Positions 14,588-25,443 are shown, numbered from the stretch's first letter. The stretch: 39,383 nucleotides of DNA from an uncultured Eubacteriales bacterium (GCA_900317565.1 ONHI01000008.1:1-39383), one strand, 5' to 3'. Notes: generated from the letters alone by a model not told the origin. Numbers and translations are program-made.

Positions 14588-15967
14588 TTACGAGCTGCTC
14601 ACATCCAGGTACAGGCAGATCAGCTTGGGATAGTATTCGGACTGGTACATCATCTGGCCGTCCACGTAGGCGTAGGCCAGGTAGCGCCTGCCGAGGGTGG
14701 GGCCGGTGAGGGCACTCTGGTTCTCGAGGATCACCAGCTGGCGCTCGTCGGTGCCCACGTCCATCACGATGAAGCTGGCGCCCTCGTCGTTGGTGAAGCT
14801 GTCGATCACCTGGCCGCGGCACGCGAAGCTCTGGTAGCGCCAGTTCTCGAACATCACGCGCAGCTGCTTGTAATCCATGGCCCAGGCGCGGTCACGCATC
14901 TCCGCCAGGGAGGGCCTGTAGTTCACATTGAAGCTGATCACGGCGTCCTCCTTGCCCTCCTTGCTGGCGCGGAAGCGGACCGTGTTGTTGCCGTAGGTGG
15001 CGAACCGGGCGATGAAGGAGAAGCGGCCCGTCTGGGAATCCACGGTCAGGCTCTCCTCGATGTGGTCGGTGTCCACGGAGATCGTCGCGCCGGGCTCGGT
15101 GGTGCCGGTGACCGCCATCGTGCGGGCGGTGCTCAGGTCGCTGACGGTGGTGTCCAGCTCCAGCTCGATGTCGTAGTGCTGGCGGTAGATCACCACTTCG
15201 CGGCGGCACTCCCGGTGCTTCGGGGTGCGCACGATCAGCGTGATGACGTTGTCGCCGATGGGCTTCACGCCCACATAGGTGGACAGCAGGCCGCTGCGGT
15301 CCAGGGAGGAGGTCACGTCCTCGCCGTTGACGAACACGGTGCTGCCGGGCACCACGTTCAGCACCAGCGGATAGATGCCCGTGACCACCGTGATGCGGTC
15401 CGTGGCGGGGCTGGAGATGGACAGCGGCGATTCCGGCACGTCGATCTTGAAGTTGAAGGGGGGCAGCTCCGTCTTTTTGCCGCTCTCGGAGATCAGCATC
15501 GGGGACAGCGTGATGTCCGCGTATTCCACGTCCGCCACGTTCAGCCCGAACCAGTCGGAATCCGCCACCTCCATGCGGGCGACGCCCCCGGAGATCGACA
15601 GCGAGCGATCCATCTCCGGCAGGTAGATCTGGTCGCCGTCCTTGCCGAAGAATATCATGGCATGGCCCTGGCGCAGATCGTCCATCTGCACGGTGGACAG
15701 CGTGGGGGCGTAGGCCCCGCGGGTGTACAGCCGGGTCAGCTGGTAATTCTGTATCCAGCCCACCAGCTTGTAGACGCCGACGCACAGCCCGATGACGAAG
15801 GCCACGGCGACCAGCGCCGTCACCGCCTTGCGGGCGGGGCTGCGCTTTTCACAGGCGGGCCCTTCGGACGCCGTGCCGACGGCGTGGGCCGTGGGCAGGG
15901 GCTGCTTGCAGCTGGGGCAGTAGAGCGCGTCGTCGGCGCAAACGCTGCCGCAATAGGGACATTTCAA
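14588..15967 (-). CDS. Zinc-ribbon, single-pass membrane protein with extracellular beta domains
   Basis: A 459-aa protein with an N-terminal zinc ribbon (CPYCGS, then CPSCKQ, in the first 25 residues), one membrane segment near 50-70 (VTALVAVAFVIGLCVGVYKLVGW), and a long outside part. That part contains Ig/carboxypeptidase-regulatory-like stretches (GSTVFVNGEDVTSS near 205; VTGTTEPGATISVDT near 280, a typical bacterial Ig-like phrase), and a distinct C-terminal domain from about 355. This layout is common in clostridial membrane sensors of unknown role. The start is set at TTG 15967 because GGAGG sits 8 bases before it, while the in-frame ATG at 16051 lies upstream of the promoter's -10 (16008-16013). 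Function is unknown. Confidence 0.85.
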   Translation of the reverse strand: MKCPYCGSVCADDALYCPSCKQPLPTAHAVGTASEGPACEKRSPARKAVTALVAVAFVIGLCVGVYKLVGWIQNYQLTRLYTRGAYAPTLSTVQMDDLRQGHAMIFFGKDGDQIYLPEMDRSLSISGGVARMEVADSDWFGLNVADVEYADITLSPMLISESGKKTELPPFNFKIDVPESPLSISSPATDRITVVTGIYPLVLNVVPGSTVFVNGEDVTSSLDRSGLLSTYVGVKPIGDNVITLIVRTPKHRECRREVVIYRQHYDIELELDTTVSDLSTARTMAVTGTTEPGATISVDTDHIEESLTVDSQTGRFSFIARFATYGNNTVRFRASKEGKEDAVISFNVNYRPSLAEMRDRAWAMDYKQLRVMFENWRYQSFACRGQVIDSFTNDEGASFIVMDVGTDERQLVILENQSALTGPTLGRRYLAYAYVDGQMMYQSEYYPKLICLYLDVSSS

Positions 15968-16007
15968 GGCGGAGACCTCCGAATATACAATCGTTCGTGT
16001 TCCCACA

Positions 16008-16036
16008 ATTATAGCACATGCCGCCCCGAAGCGCAA
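16008..16036 (-). promoter_or_regulatory. Promoter of the zinc-ribbon gene
   Basis: Minus strand TTGCGC (16036-16031), 17-base spacer, TATAAT (16013-16008) preceded by TGC. Its position rules out the ATG at 16051 as the start. It is back to back with the promoter at 16067-16094. Confidence 0.7.
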
Positions 16037-16066
16037 AGAAATGTCGGTCAATTTTGTGTTTAAGTA

Positions 16067-16094
16067 TCGACATTCCTGAAAAATATGCTATAAT
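16067..16094 (+). promoter_or_regulatory. Promoter of the 16167 operon
   Basis: TCGACA (16067-16072), 16-base spacer, perfect TATAAT (16089-16094) with TGC extension. It drives the gene at 16167 and probably the cysteine desulfurase operon behind it. Confidence 0.75.
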
Positions 16095-16166
16095 ATAATC
16101 CATAGTTGTGCTATTTTGACTTAATATGGCCTTTGCGTCGCGGCGCGGGGCCGGGAGGTGTTTCAC

Positions 16167-16772
16167 ATGGATGACTTTCTGGAAATCATTGCCTTCAGAC
16201 GCAAGCAGGGCCTGTACACGCTGCTGTACTTCATGTGCTGGTTCTTCATCATACTGTTTGCGCTGGTCGCGGCCTTCTCGCTGGGAAACATCGTCGGCGT
16301 GAACCCGGAGTCCGGCGGCATCATGTTCTCCTGGCAGAGCCTGCTGCTCACGCTGGCCTTCGGCGGCGGCGCGTTTTTGCTGTGGCGCGGCTCCGACTCC
16401 TGCCGCGTGGAATATGACTATACCTTCACCAACGGCACCCTGGACGTGTCCCGCGTGCTGAACAACAAGCGCCGCAAGTATCTGACCGCCCTGGAGATGA
16501 AGGACGTCATCCGCTGCGGCCCCGCCCAGGGCCAGGCCTTCGCCAAGACCCTGAACGAGCCCGGCATCAAGCGCCACAACTGGTTCGTGAACCGGGAGGC
16601 CAACCTGTATTTCTTCTACTTCCAGAAGAAGGGCCTCAAGCACGTCATCATACTGGAGCTGAACCAGGAGATGATCGACATGATCCGCAGCAAGAGCTAT
16701 CTGCAGCGGGGCGTGTGGTACGACGCGGACGGCAAGCAGAGCAGCCTCGGCCCCGGCAGGGCCGCGAACTGA
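16167..16772 (+). CDS. Membrane protein with cytoplasmic PH-like C-terminal half (DUF type)
   Basis: A 201-aa protein with two membrane segments (about 18-40 and 53-72) and then a beta-rich soluble half (VEYDYTFTNGTLDVSRVLNNKRRKY, LEMKDVIRCGP) resembling a PH-like fold. It recalls clostridial DUF proteins (possibly DUF6106) but I cannot confirm this. The start at ATG 16167 is set by GGGAGG at 16153-16158; a GTG at 16158 overlaps that site and is unlikely. The cysteine desulfurase gene follows 21 bases downstream, so the two are likely cotranscribed. Function is unknown. Confidence 0.82.
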   Translation: MDDFLEIIAFRRKQGLYTLLYFMCWFFIILFALVAAFSLGNIVGVNPESGGIMFSWQSLLLTLAFGGGAFLLWRGSDSCRVEYDYTFTNGTLDVSRVLNNKRRKYLTALEMKDVIRCGPAQGQAFAKTLNEPGIKRHNWFVNREANLYFFYFQKKGLKHVIILELNQEMIDMIRSKSYLQRGVWYDADGKQSSLGPGRAAN

Positions 16773-16793
16773 CGCGGCGACCGGGGGACAGGC

Positions 16794-17936
16794 ATGACAC
16801 AGGCATATCTTGACAACAGCGCCACCACCCGGCCCTGCGCCGCGGCGGTGGCGGCGATGGAACGCTGCCTTCTGGAGGAGTGGCACAATCCCTCCTCCGT
16901 CTATAAGCCCGCGGTGGAGGCCTTCCGGCTGCTGCGCCAGGCGCGGGAGGCGCTGCTCGCGCCGATCCACGGCGAGGGCTGCGAATTGACGTTCACCTCC
17001 GGCGGCACGGAGGCCAACAACCTGGCCGTGCTGGGCGCGGTGGGGCGCATGCGCGGGAAACAGGTCCTGGCCGTCAGCGCGGTGGAGCATCCCTCCGTGC
17101 GCGCCGCCTTCGACGCGCTGGCCGAGCAGGGCCACGATGTCCGCGTGATCGGCGTGGACGCCGCGGGACAACTGAACTGGGATGAACTGGAGCGGGCGCT
17201 CTCAGACGGCGCGTCGCTGGTCAGCTGCATGCAGGTGAACAACGAGACCGGCGCGCTGCTTGACGTGAAGCGGCTGCATGACACCGTGAACGGTCGGGCG
17301 CTGATCCACGTGGACGGCGTGCAGGGCTTCCTGCGGGTGCCGTTCGACATGAAATACGCCGACATGTACACCCTCAGCAGCCACAAGATCCACGGGCCCA
17401 AGGGCGTCGGCGCGCTGGCGGTGAAAAAGGGCGTTCGGCTCAAGCCCCAGCACATCGGCGGGGGACAGGAGTCCGGGCTGCGCTCCGGCACCGAAAACAC
17501 CCCCGGCATCGCGGGGCTGCGCGCCGCGGCGGCGGACATGCTGGCCCTGGGGCCGGACATGCCCGATAAGCTAATGCAGAAGAAGCTTCGGCTGGTGGAG
17601 GCCGTGCGCGAAGCCGTGCCGGAGGTCATCGTCAACGGCCCCGCGCCGGAGGACGCCGCGCCGCACATCGTCAACCTGGGCTTCCCGAGCGTGCGGGGCG
17701 AGGTCATGCTCCACGCGCTGGAGGGCGCGGGGGTATACGTGTCCACAGGCTCGGCCTGCTCGTCCAAGAAGCTGAAGGTCAGCGGCGTGCTGGTGGCCAT
17801 GGGCGTCAAGCCCTCCGTGGCGGAATGGGCCGTGCGCTTCAGCCTCAGCCCCCACACCACGGATGAAGAAATCGATTATGCCGCCCGGACGATCGGCACG
17901 CTGTACGATCAACTGAAGCGGTACCAAAGGAGATAA
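16794..17936 (+). CDS. Cysteine desulfurase (NifS/IscS-like)
   Basis: PLP enzyme that takes sulfur from cysteine and passes it on as persulfide. It has 380 aa. The N-terminal YLDNSATTRP, the SGGTEANNLAV phosphate-binding loop, the VNNETGALLDV segment, the PLP lysine in SSHKIHGPKG (near 199) and the sulfur-carrying Cys in GSACSS (near 323) are all present. thiI starts six bases after its stop, with the thiI ribosome binding site (AAGGAG) overlapping the end of this gene. In Bacillus a dedicated desulfurase (NifZ) beside ThiI feeds tRNA 4-thiouridine, and that is the most likely job here. General iron-sulfur assembly cannot be excluded. Confidence 0.95.
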   Translation: MTQAYLDNSATTRPCAAAVAAMERCLLEEWHNPSSVYKPAVEAFRLLRQAREALLAPIHGEGCELTFTSGGTEANNLAVLGAVGRMRGKQVLAVSAVEHPSVRAAFDALAEQGHDVRVIGVDAAGQLNWDELERALSDGASLVSCMQVNNETGALLDVKRLHDTVNGRALIHVDGVQGFLRVPFDMKYADMYTLSSHKIHGPKGVGALAVKKGVRLKPQHIGGGQESGLRSGTENTPGIAGLRAAAADMLALGPDMPDKLMQKKLRLVEAVREAVPEVIVNGPAPEDAAPHIVNLGFPSVRGEVMLHALEGAGVYVSTGSACSSKKLKVSGVLVAMGVKPSVAEWAVRFSLSPHTTDEEIDYAARTIGTLYDQLKRYQRR

Positions 17937-17942
17937 CACCCC

Positions 17943-19091
17943 ATGCAGGATGTATTGCTCGTCCGCTACGGCGAGGTATTTTTGAAGGGCGCGAACCGCC
18001 CTCACTTTTTAAAGGCGCTCACCGACAACATCAAGCGGGTCGTGAAGCCCCTGGGCGGGAAGGTCTGGCTGTCCGATTCCCGCATCTACGTCTCCGAATT
18101 CAGCGATATGCAGGCCTGCGTCGACCGGGTCAGCAAGGTGTTCGGCGTGTATTCCGTCAGCCCCGCGGTGGAGATGGAGAAGGATTTCGAGGTCATCGCC
18201 GCCGAGTGCGTGAAGATGATGCAGCCCTATTCCGGCACCTTCAAGGTCCAGGGCAAGCGCAGCGACAAGAAGTTCCCGATGAATTCCATGGAGATCGCCT
18301 GCGAGATCGGCGGGCGGGTGCTGGAGGCCAACCCGAACCTGAAGGTGGACGTGCACAAGCCCCAGCACCGGCTGATGGTGGAGATCCGTGACAACGCCTA
18401 TATCTGCGTCGAGGAGATCCGCGCCGTGGGCGGCATGCCCATGGGCACCGGCGGCAAGGCGGCGCTGCTGCTCTCCGGCGGCATCGATTCCCCGGTGGCC
18501 GGCTACCAGCTGATGAAGCGCGGCGTGCGGCTGTGCGCCATACACTTCCAGTCGCCGCCCTACACCGGCGAGCTGGCCAAGGACAAGGTGCTGCAGCTGG
18601 CGAAGAAGCTGGCCTGGTACGCCGGCGGCATGCGGGTGTACCTGGTGCCGTTCACGAAGTGCCAGCTGGAGATCCACGAAAAGTGCCCCGAGGAGCTGGG
18701 CACGCTGATCACCCGGCGCTTCATGATGCGCATCGCGGAGCGCATCGCCCGGCAGTACGGCGCGCTGGCGCTGATCACTGGCGAGAGCCTGGGCCAGGTG
18801 GCCTCCCAGACCATGGAGGCGCTGACCTGTACCGACGCCGTGGTGACCATGCCGGTGTTCCGCCCGCTGATCGGCCTGGACAAGACCGAGATCATGGACA
18901 TCGCCGAGAAGATCGACACCTACGAGACCTCCATATTGCCCTACGAGGACTGCTGCACCGTGTTCACGCCCCGCCATCCCGTCACCAAACCCAAGCTGGA
19001 GACCATGCCCAAGGTGGAGGAGAAGCTGGACATCGAGGCCCTCGTGAACGAGGCCGTCGAGGGGACGGAAATGGTGCTTATCAACGGATAA
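17943..19091 (+). CDS. thiI: tRNA 4-thiouridine synthetase ThiI
   Basis: Adenylates U8 of tRNA and inserts sulfur to give 4-thiouridine. The protein has 382 aa: an N-terminal ferredoxin-like domain (1-60), a THUMP domain (about 60-165), and a PP-loop ATPase with SGGIDSP near 179-185. The ITGESLGQVASQT segment typical of ThiI is near 279-291. There is no C-terminal rhodanese domain, as in Gram-positive ThiI, so the sulfur must come from the adjacent cysteine desulfurase. The next gene starts one base after its stop, with no good ribosome binding site, indicating coupled translation. Confidence 0.97.
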   Translation: MQDVLLVRYGEVFLKGANRPHFLKALTDNIKRVVKPLGGKVWLSDSRIYVSEFSDMQACVDRVSKVFGVYSVSPAVEMEKDFEVIAAECVKMMQPYSGTFKVQGKRSDKKFPMNSMEIACEIGGRVLEANPNLKVDVHKPQHRLMVEIRDNAYICVEEIRAVGGMPMGTGGKAALLLSGGIDSPVAGYQLMKRGVRLCAIHFQSPPYTGELAKDKVLQLAKKLAWYAGGMRVYLVPFTKCQLEIHEKCPEELGTLITRRFMMRIAERIARQYGALALITGESLGQVASQTMEALTCTDAVVTMPVFRPLIGLDKTEIMDIAEKIDTYETSILPYEDCCTVFTPRHPVTKPKLETMPKVEEKLDIEALVNEAVEGTEMVLING

Positions 19092-19092
19092 C

Positions 19093-21354
<2,262 letters not shown>

Positions 21355-21383
21355 TCATCATTATGTAAAAAGGAGATTTCATC

Positions 21384-21704
21384 ATGGCAGAGGTTAAAAC
21401 CTACACTTCCGAGGACATGAAGTTTGAGAACCTGAGCAAGAATCACCTGGCGCTGGTGGACTTCTGGGCCACCTGGTGCGGCCCGTGCCGCATGATCGCC
21501 CCCATCGTGGAGGAGCTGGCCGCCGAGACCGAGGGCGTGACCTTCGCGAAGGTGAACGTGGACGAGAATCCCGACGTGGCCATGGGCCTGGGCATTCAGG
21601 CCATCCCGACCCTGTTCCTGTTCAAGGACGGCAGGGCCGTGGACAAGGTCGTGGGCGTGCAGGGCAAGGAGGCCCTGAAGGCGATGATCGACCGGGCGCG
21701 GTGA
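21384..21704 (+). CDS. trxA: Thioredoxin
   Basis: A 106-aa thioredoxin with the canonical WCGPC redox motif at 31-35, the buried Asp in LVDFWA and the cis-Pro in IQAIPTLFLF. It reduces cytoplasmic disulfides. AAAGGAG lies upstream of the ATG at 21384. It is last in the forward operon that begins at 16167. Its stop is followed by a short CGAACG/CGTTCG hairpin and then the large inverted repeat at 21758-21811. Confidence 0.97.
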   Translation: MAEVKTYTSEDMKFENLSKNHLALVDFWATWCGPCRMIAPIVEELAAETEGVTFAKVNVDENPDVAMGLGIQAIPTLFLFKDGRAVDKVVGVQGKEALKAMIDRAR

Positions 21705-21757
21705 CCGAACGACTGCGTTCGATCGCCCCGCGGGATACCAACCATCATTGACTTTAC

Positions 21758-21811
21758 GCACAATTTCCGATAAAAACATGGCTCCGGCTGTGATTTTATC
21801 GGAAATTGTGC
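21758..21811. repeat. 54-bp inverted repeat between trxA and the RNase J gene
   Basis: Perfect 18-bp arms (21758-21775 and 21794-21811) flank an 18-base centre that can itself pair partly (GGC/GCT, CA/TG). The right arm ends in TTGTGC, which supplies the TGC extension of the -10 at 21812. It could be an operator or a terminator for trxA. Confidence 0.85.
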
Positions 21812-21817
21812 TATACT
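21809..21817 (+). promoter_or_regulatory. Extended -10 promoter of the RNase J gene
   Basis: TGCTATACT with no convincing -35; the upstream region is the right arm of the inverted repeat. It lies about 120 bases before the TTG start, leaving a long leader. Confidence 0.55.
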
Positions 21818-21937
21818 TATATTGGTATGCTGTGCGAAGGGCGGGAAAACCTTCGCGGCGGATTATACGAAGCGTGCGTCCGGTGAAGCGTCCGGGCGTA
21901 TAATATATCATCATATTTCAGAAAAGGAGGCTGTGTT

Positions 21938-23611
21938 TTGTCCAGAAAAAATAAAGAGACAAGGCTTAAAATCATACCGCTGGGCGGCCTGGGCGAGATC
22001 GGCAAAAACCTGACGGTGCTCGAATATCAAAACGACATCATCGTGATCGATCTGGGGAGCATATTCCCCCGGGAGGACATGCCCGGCGTGGACCTGGTGA
22101 TCCCCGATACCAGCTACCTGGAGCACAACCGGGAAAAGATCCGCGGCTATTTCATCACCCACGGCCACGAGGACCACATCGGCGCGGTGCCCTATGTGCT
22201 GCGCAATCTGCCCGCGCCGGTCTACGGCACGAAGCTGACCCTGGCGCTGTGCGAGCACAAGCTGAAGGAGCATCGCCTGCAGGGGATCGCCCCGCTGAAC
22301 GTGGTCACCGAGGGCGACGTGATCCAGGCGGGCTGCTTCTCGGTGGAGTTCATCCACGTGAACCATTCCATCGCCGGGGCCTGCGCGCTGGCGGTGCGCA
22401 CGCCCGTGGGCACCATCGTGCACACCGGCGACTTCAAGGTGGACTACACCCCGCTGGACGGCGCGCCCATCAACCTAGGCCGGCTGGCCGAGCTGGGGCA
22501 GGAGGGCGTGCTGGCGCTGCTGTGCGATTCCACCAACGCCGAGCGCCCGGGCTACACCATGTCCGAAAAGAAGGTGGCCGCCACCTTCAACGAGCTGTTC
22601 CAGAAGGCCACGGGCCGGGTCATCATCGCCATGTTCGCCAGCAACGTGCACCGCATACAGGCGGTGGTGGATTCCTGCGTGCGCTTCCACCGCAAGGTGT
22701 GCCTGATGGGCCGCAGCATGGTGAACGTGTCCAAGGTCGCCATGCAGCTGGGCTATCTGAAGATCCCCGAGGGCACGCTGGTGCCCGCCGAGGAGATCGA
22801 CCGCTATCCCGACGAGCAGGTGGCCGTGGTCACCACCGGCAGCCAGGGCGAGCCCATGAGCGGCCTGTCCCGCATGGCCTTTGCCGAGCACCGCAAGCTG
22901 GAGATCCGGGAGAGCGACATGGTCATCATCTCCGCGACCCCCATCCCCGGCAACGAGAAATCCGTCTCCCGGGTCATCAACCAGCTGATCCGCATCGGCG
23001 CGAACGTGATCTACGAATCCCTCGCCGAGGTGCACGTCTCCGGCCACGCCCGGCAGGAAGAATTGAAGCTGATGCACTCGCTGATCAAGCCGAAGTTCTT
23101 CATACCGGTGCACGGCGAATACCGGCACCTGTATCACCACGCCAACCTGGCCAAGTCCCTGGGCATGAGCGACGACAACGTGCTGATGGTTGAGATCGGC
23201 GACGTGATCGAGCTGGGCCCCGATTCCATCGACGTCACCGGCGTGGTGCCCAGCGGCTCCGTGCTGATCGACGGCCTGGGCATCGGCGACGTGGGCGCGG
23301 TGGTGCTGCGGGACCGCAAGCACTTGTCCGAGGACGGCCTGCTGATCGTGGTGATGGGCCTGGATCACGAGCTGGGCACCGTGGTGTCCGGCCCGGACAT
23401 CATCAGCCGCGGCTTCGTGTACGTGCGGGAGTCCGACGAGCTGGTAGAGGGCGCGCGGGCGGCGGCCATGCGGGCCATCGATGCCTTCGGCCCCATCGAT
23501 TCCACCGACTGGAACCGGCTGAAGAACGACGTGCGCGAATCCGTGCAGCGCTACATCTACGACACCATCAAGCGCAACCCGATGATACTGCCGATCATCG
23601 TGGAGATTTAA
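21938..23611 (+). CDS. rnjA: Ribonuclease J
   Basis: Metallo-beta-lactamase-fold nuclease with 5'-3' exonuclease and endonuclease activity on mRNA and rRNA. At 557 aa it matches the family (about 555). The zinc motif HGHEDH is at residues 75-80, later histidines occur in IHVNHS and in HTGDFK near 165, and HGEYRHLYHH lies near 390. The beta-CASP stretch with SGHA is near 367. The start is a TTG at 21938, chosen because AAAGGAGG sits seven bases upstream. ylbF follows after a heptamer-repeat gap of 120 bases. Confidence 0.96.
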   Translation: MSRKNKETRLKIIPLGGLGEIGKNLTVLEYQNDIIVIDLGSIFPREDMPGVDLVIPDTSYLEHNREKIRGYFITHGHEDHIGAVPYVLRNLPAPVYGTKLTLALCEHKLKEHRLQGIAPLNVVTEGDVIQAGCFSVEFIHVNHSIAGACALAVRTPVGTIVHTGDFKVDYTPLDGAPINLGRLAELGQEGVLALLCDSTNAERPGYTMSEKKVAATFNELFQKATGRVIIAMFASNVHRIQAVVDSCVRFHRKVCLMGRSMVNVSKVAMQLGYLKIPEGTLVPAEEIDRYPDEQVAVVTTGSQGEPMSGLSRMAFAEHRKLEIRESDMVIISATPIPGNEKSVSRVINQLIRIGANVIYESLAEVHVSGHARQEELKLMHSLIKPKFFIPVHGEYRHLYHHANLAKSLGMSDDNVLMVEIGDVIELGPDSIDVTGVVPSGSVLIDGLGIGDVGAVVLRDRKHLSEDGLLIVVMGLDHELGTVVSGPDIISRGFVYVRESDELVEGARAAAMRAIDAFGPIDSTDWNRLKNDVRESVQRYIYDTIKRNPMILPIIVEI

Positions 23612-23615
23612 CGTC

Positions 23616-23679
23616 AAATTGGAAATTGGAAAGTGCCGGGAAAGACTCGATCCATTTCCCATTTGCCATTTCCCGTTTG
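23616..23679. repeat. Heptamer repeats after the RNase J stop codon
   Basis: Three units AAATTGG, AAATTGG, AAAGTGC at 23616-23636, then after 15 bases four units CCATTTC, CCATTTG, CCATTTC, CCGTTTG at 23652-23679. All have a 7-bp period and the two groups are roughly inverted to each other. The array starts four bases after the TAA. Confidence 0.85.
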
Positions 23680-23731
23680 ATATTACGGCAACCTTCCCCC
23701 GAAGCATTACGTCCAATATCACGGAGGCACC

Positions 23732-24082
23732 ATGAACCCCTACGATCAAGCCCATGCCCTGGCCCGCGCCCTGAAGGAGAGCGAGGAATACCGGGAATAC
23801 ACGCGCCTGAAGGAGATCGCCTATGACGACGGCACCAACAAGGCGCTGCTGGACGAATACAAGAAGCTGCAATTCAGGATGCAGGCGAAGCTGGCCGCGG
23901 GCGAGAACATGCCCGAGGAGGATTTCCAGCGCCTGCAGCAGATCGGCGCGCTGCTGCAATTCAACCCGGATGTCAGCGCCTACCTGATGGCGGAATTCCG
24001 GTTCCAGCGCATGCTGTCCGATATCTTCAAGATATTGGCGGACGTGGCGGGCGTCGACCTGGATATGCTCGCCCAGGGTTAA
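23732..24082 (+). CDS. ylbF: YlbF/YmcA-family protein
   Basis: A 116-aa all-helical protein of the YlbF/YmcA family. In Bacillus these form a complex with YaaT that tunes RNase Y-dependent mRNA processing, competence and sporulation. The N-terminal half has the ALARALKESEEYREY pattern of the family. CGGAGG lies six bases before the ATG. The position directly after RNase J suggests a role in RNA decay here too. The family assignment is firm; the precise paralogue (YlbF or YmcA) is not. Confidence 0.85.
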   Translation: MNPYDQAHALARALKESEEYREYTRLKEIAYDDGTNKALLDEYKKLQFRMQAKLAAGENMPEEDFQRLQQIGALLQFNPDVSAYLMAEFRFQRMLSDIFKILADVAGVDLDMLAQG

Positions 24083-24100
24083 ACTCTATCGGAGGCATCA

Positions 24101-25384
24101 ATGGCACAAAAACGAAAGCGGCGCGCCCCCAGGCGCAAGCCCATCTTCCAGTCGGAGAAATACAGCATCCGCGCCCTCCACGAGGACCGCGAGTACGGCC
24201 TGTACTGGTATGCCTGGCTGTGGAAGCTGCTCAGGCCGGCGCTGATCTTCCTGTGCAGCGCGCTGATGGTCATCGGCGTGGTTTCCATCGGCTACGACCG
24301 GGTATACGGCGCGTTCTTCGCGCCGGTGCAGGCCGAGAGCGTCGAGGTGGTCACCTTCCAGATCGACAAGGGCGAGACCGTCAGCCAGATCGGCCAGCGG
24401 CTCCAGGACGAAAAGCTGCTGCGGGACCGGCGCGTGTTCAAGTACATGGTGCAGTTCAAGGGGCTGACCAACGCCTTGAGCTACGGCGTGTTCAAGCTGT
24501 CCCCGGGCATGAGCGTGGACCAGATCATCGACGAGCTGACCTCCGGCAGCCAGACCAACGAGCGCGTGATCACCATCGTGCCGGGCTGGACCTGCGAGGA
24601 CATCGCCAACTACCTGGTCAGCATCGGCGCGCTGGAGAACACCGGCGAATTCCTGCGGCTGTGCAACGACGTGGACCGCTTCGTGGGCAGCTCCTACGCG
24701 CTGCGCGACGCCCAGAACTCCGGCACGCTGCCGGGCCGGAAGTACGCCCTGGAGGGCTACCTGGCCCCGGACACCTACCGCATCTTCACCTCGGCCTCCG
24801 CCGAGAGCATCATCCGCACGCTGCTGAACCAGCACAACAAGGTGATCGACAGCGTGTTCTACGCGGACCGCACCCAGTATTACACCGACGAGGAGGGTGC
24901 GTTCCACGAGGTGGAGACCTACGACAGCCACCTGTCCATGGACCAGACGGTGATCCTGGCCTCGATGATCGAAAAGGAGGCCGCCAACAGGGAGGACTAC
25001 GCGCGGGTGTCCGCCGTGTTCCACAACCGCCTGAACCTGGGCATGAAGCTGGAGAGCGACCCGACGGCCACCTACCTCAGCGGCGAGCACAAGCTGGCCC
25101 TGACGGAGGAGGACACCGCCCAGATCAACAACTACAACACCTACTACGTGCCCGGGCTGCCCGTCGGCCCCATCTGCAATCCCTCCGTGGCCGCGCTGGA
25201 GGCGGCACAGGCCCCGGATTTGAGCTACATCGAGCAGGGCTATCTCTACTTCTGCGCCATGGAGCCCACCTCCGGCAACCTGGCCTTCTCCGTCACCAAG
25301 GAGGAGCACGAGGCCAACGTGACCCGCTATCGCCCGCTGTGGGAGGAGTACGACCGCCAGCAGGCGCTGCAGGGCGCGCAATAA
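24101..25384 (+). CDS. mltG: Endolytic transglycosylase MltG
   Basis: Membrane-bound enzyme that cuts new glycan strands and helps release them from the membrane. 427 aa: a basic cytoplasmic tail (1-40), a membrane segment near 45-65, a LysM-like part (VTFQIDKGETVSQIGQRL, about 83-130), and the YceG catalytic domain. The catalytic Glu lies in ASMIEKEAANR (near 291), followed by VFHNRLNLGMKLESDPTATY. GGAGG precedes the ATG by seven bases. It follows ylbF by 18 bases and precedes sigK. Confidence 0.96.
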   Translation: MAQKRKRRAPRRKPIFQSEKYSIRALHEDREYGLYWYAWLWKLLRPALIFLCSALMVIGVVSIGYDRVYGAFFAPVQAESVEVVTFQIDKGETVSQIGQRLQDEKLLRDRRVFKYMVQFKGLTNALSYGVFKLSPGMSVDQIIDELTSGSQTNERVITIVPGWTCEDIANYLVSIGALENTGEFLRLCNDVDRFVGSSYALRDAQNSGTLPGRKYALEGYLAPDTYRIFTSASAESIIRTLLNQHNKVIDSVFYADRTQYYTDEEGAFHEVETYDSHLSMDQTVILASMIEKEAANREDYARVSAVFHNRLNLGMKLESDPTATYLSGEHKLALTEEDTAQINNYNTYYVPGLPVGPICNPSVAALEAAQAPDLSYIEQGYLYFCAMEPTSGNLAFSVTKEEHEANVTRYRPLWEEYDRQQALQGAQ

Positions 25385-25406
25385 TTCGACAAAACCGAAT
25401 AGAATG

Positions 25407-25443
25407 TAGGGCAGACTTCCTGCGAAAGAGGAGGAAAGCCCTA
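25407..25443 (+). promoter_or_regulatory. Possible RNA hairpin masking the sigK ribosome binding site
   Basis: TAGGGC (25407-25412) pairs with GCCCTA (25438-25443, which includes the A of the start codon), and CTTCCT (25415-25420) can pair with the AGGAGG of the ribosome binding site. The start region of sigK could thus be folded away. Confidence 0.5.
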
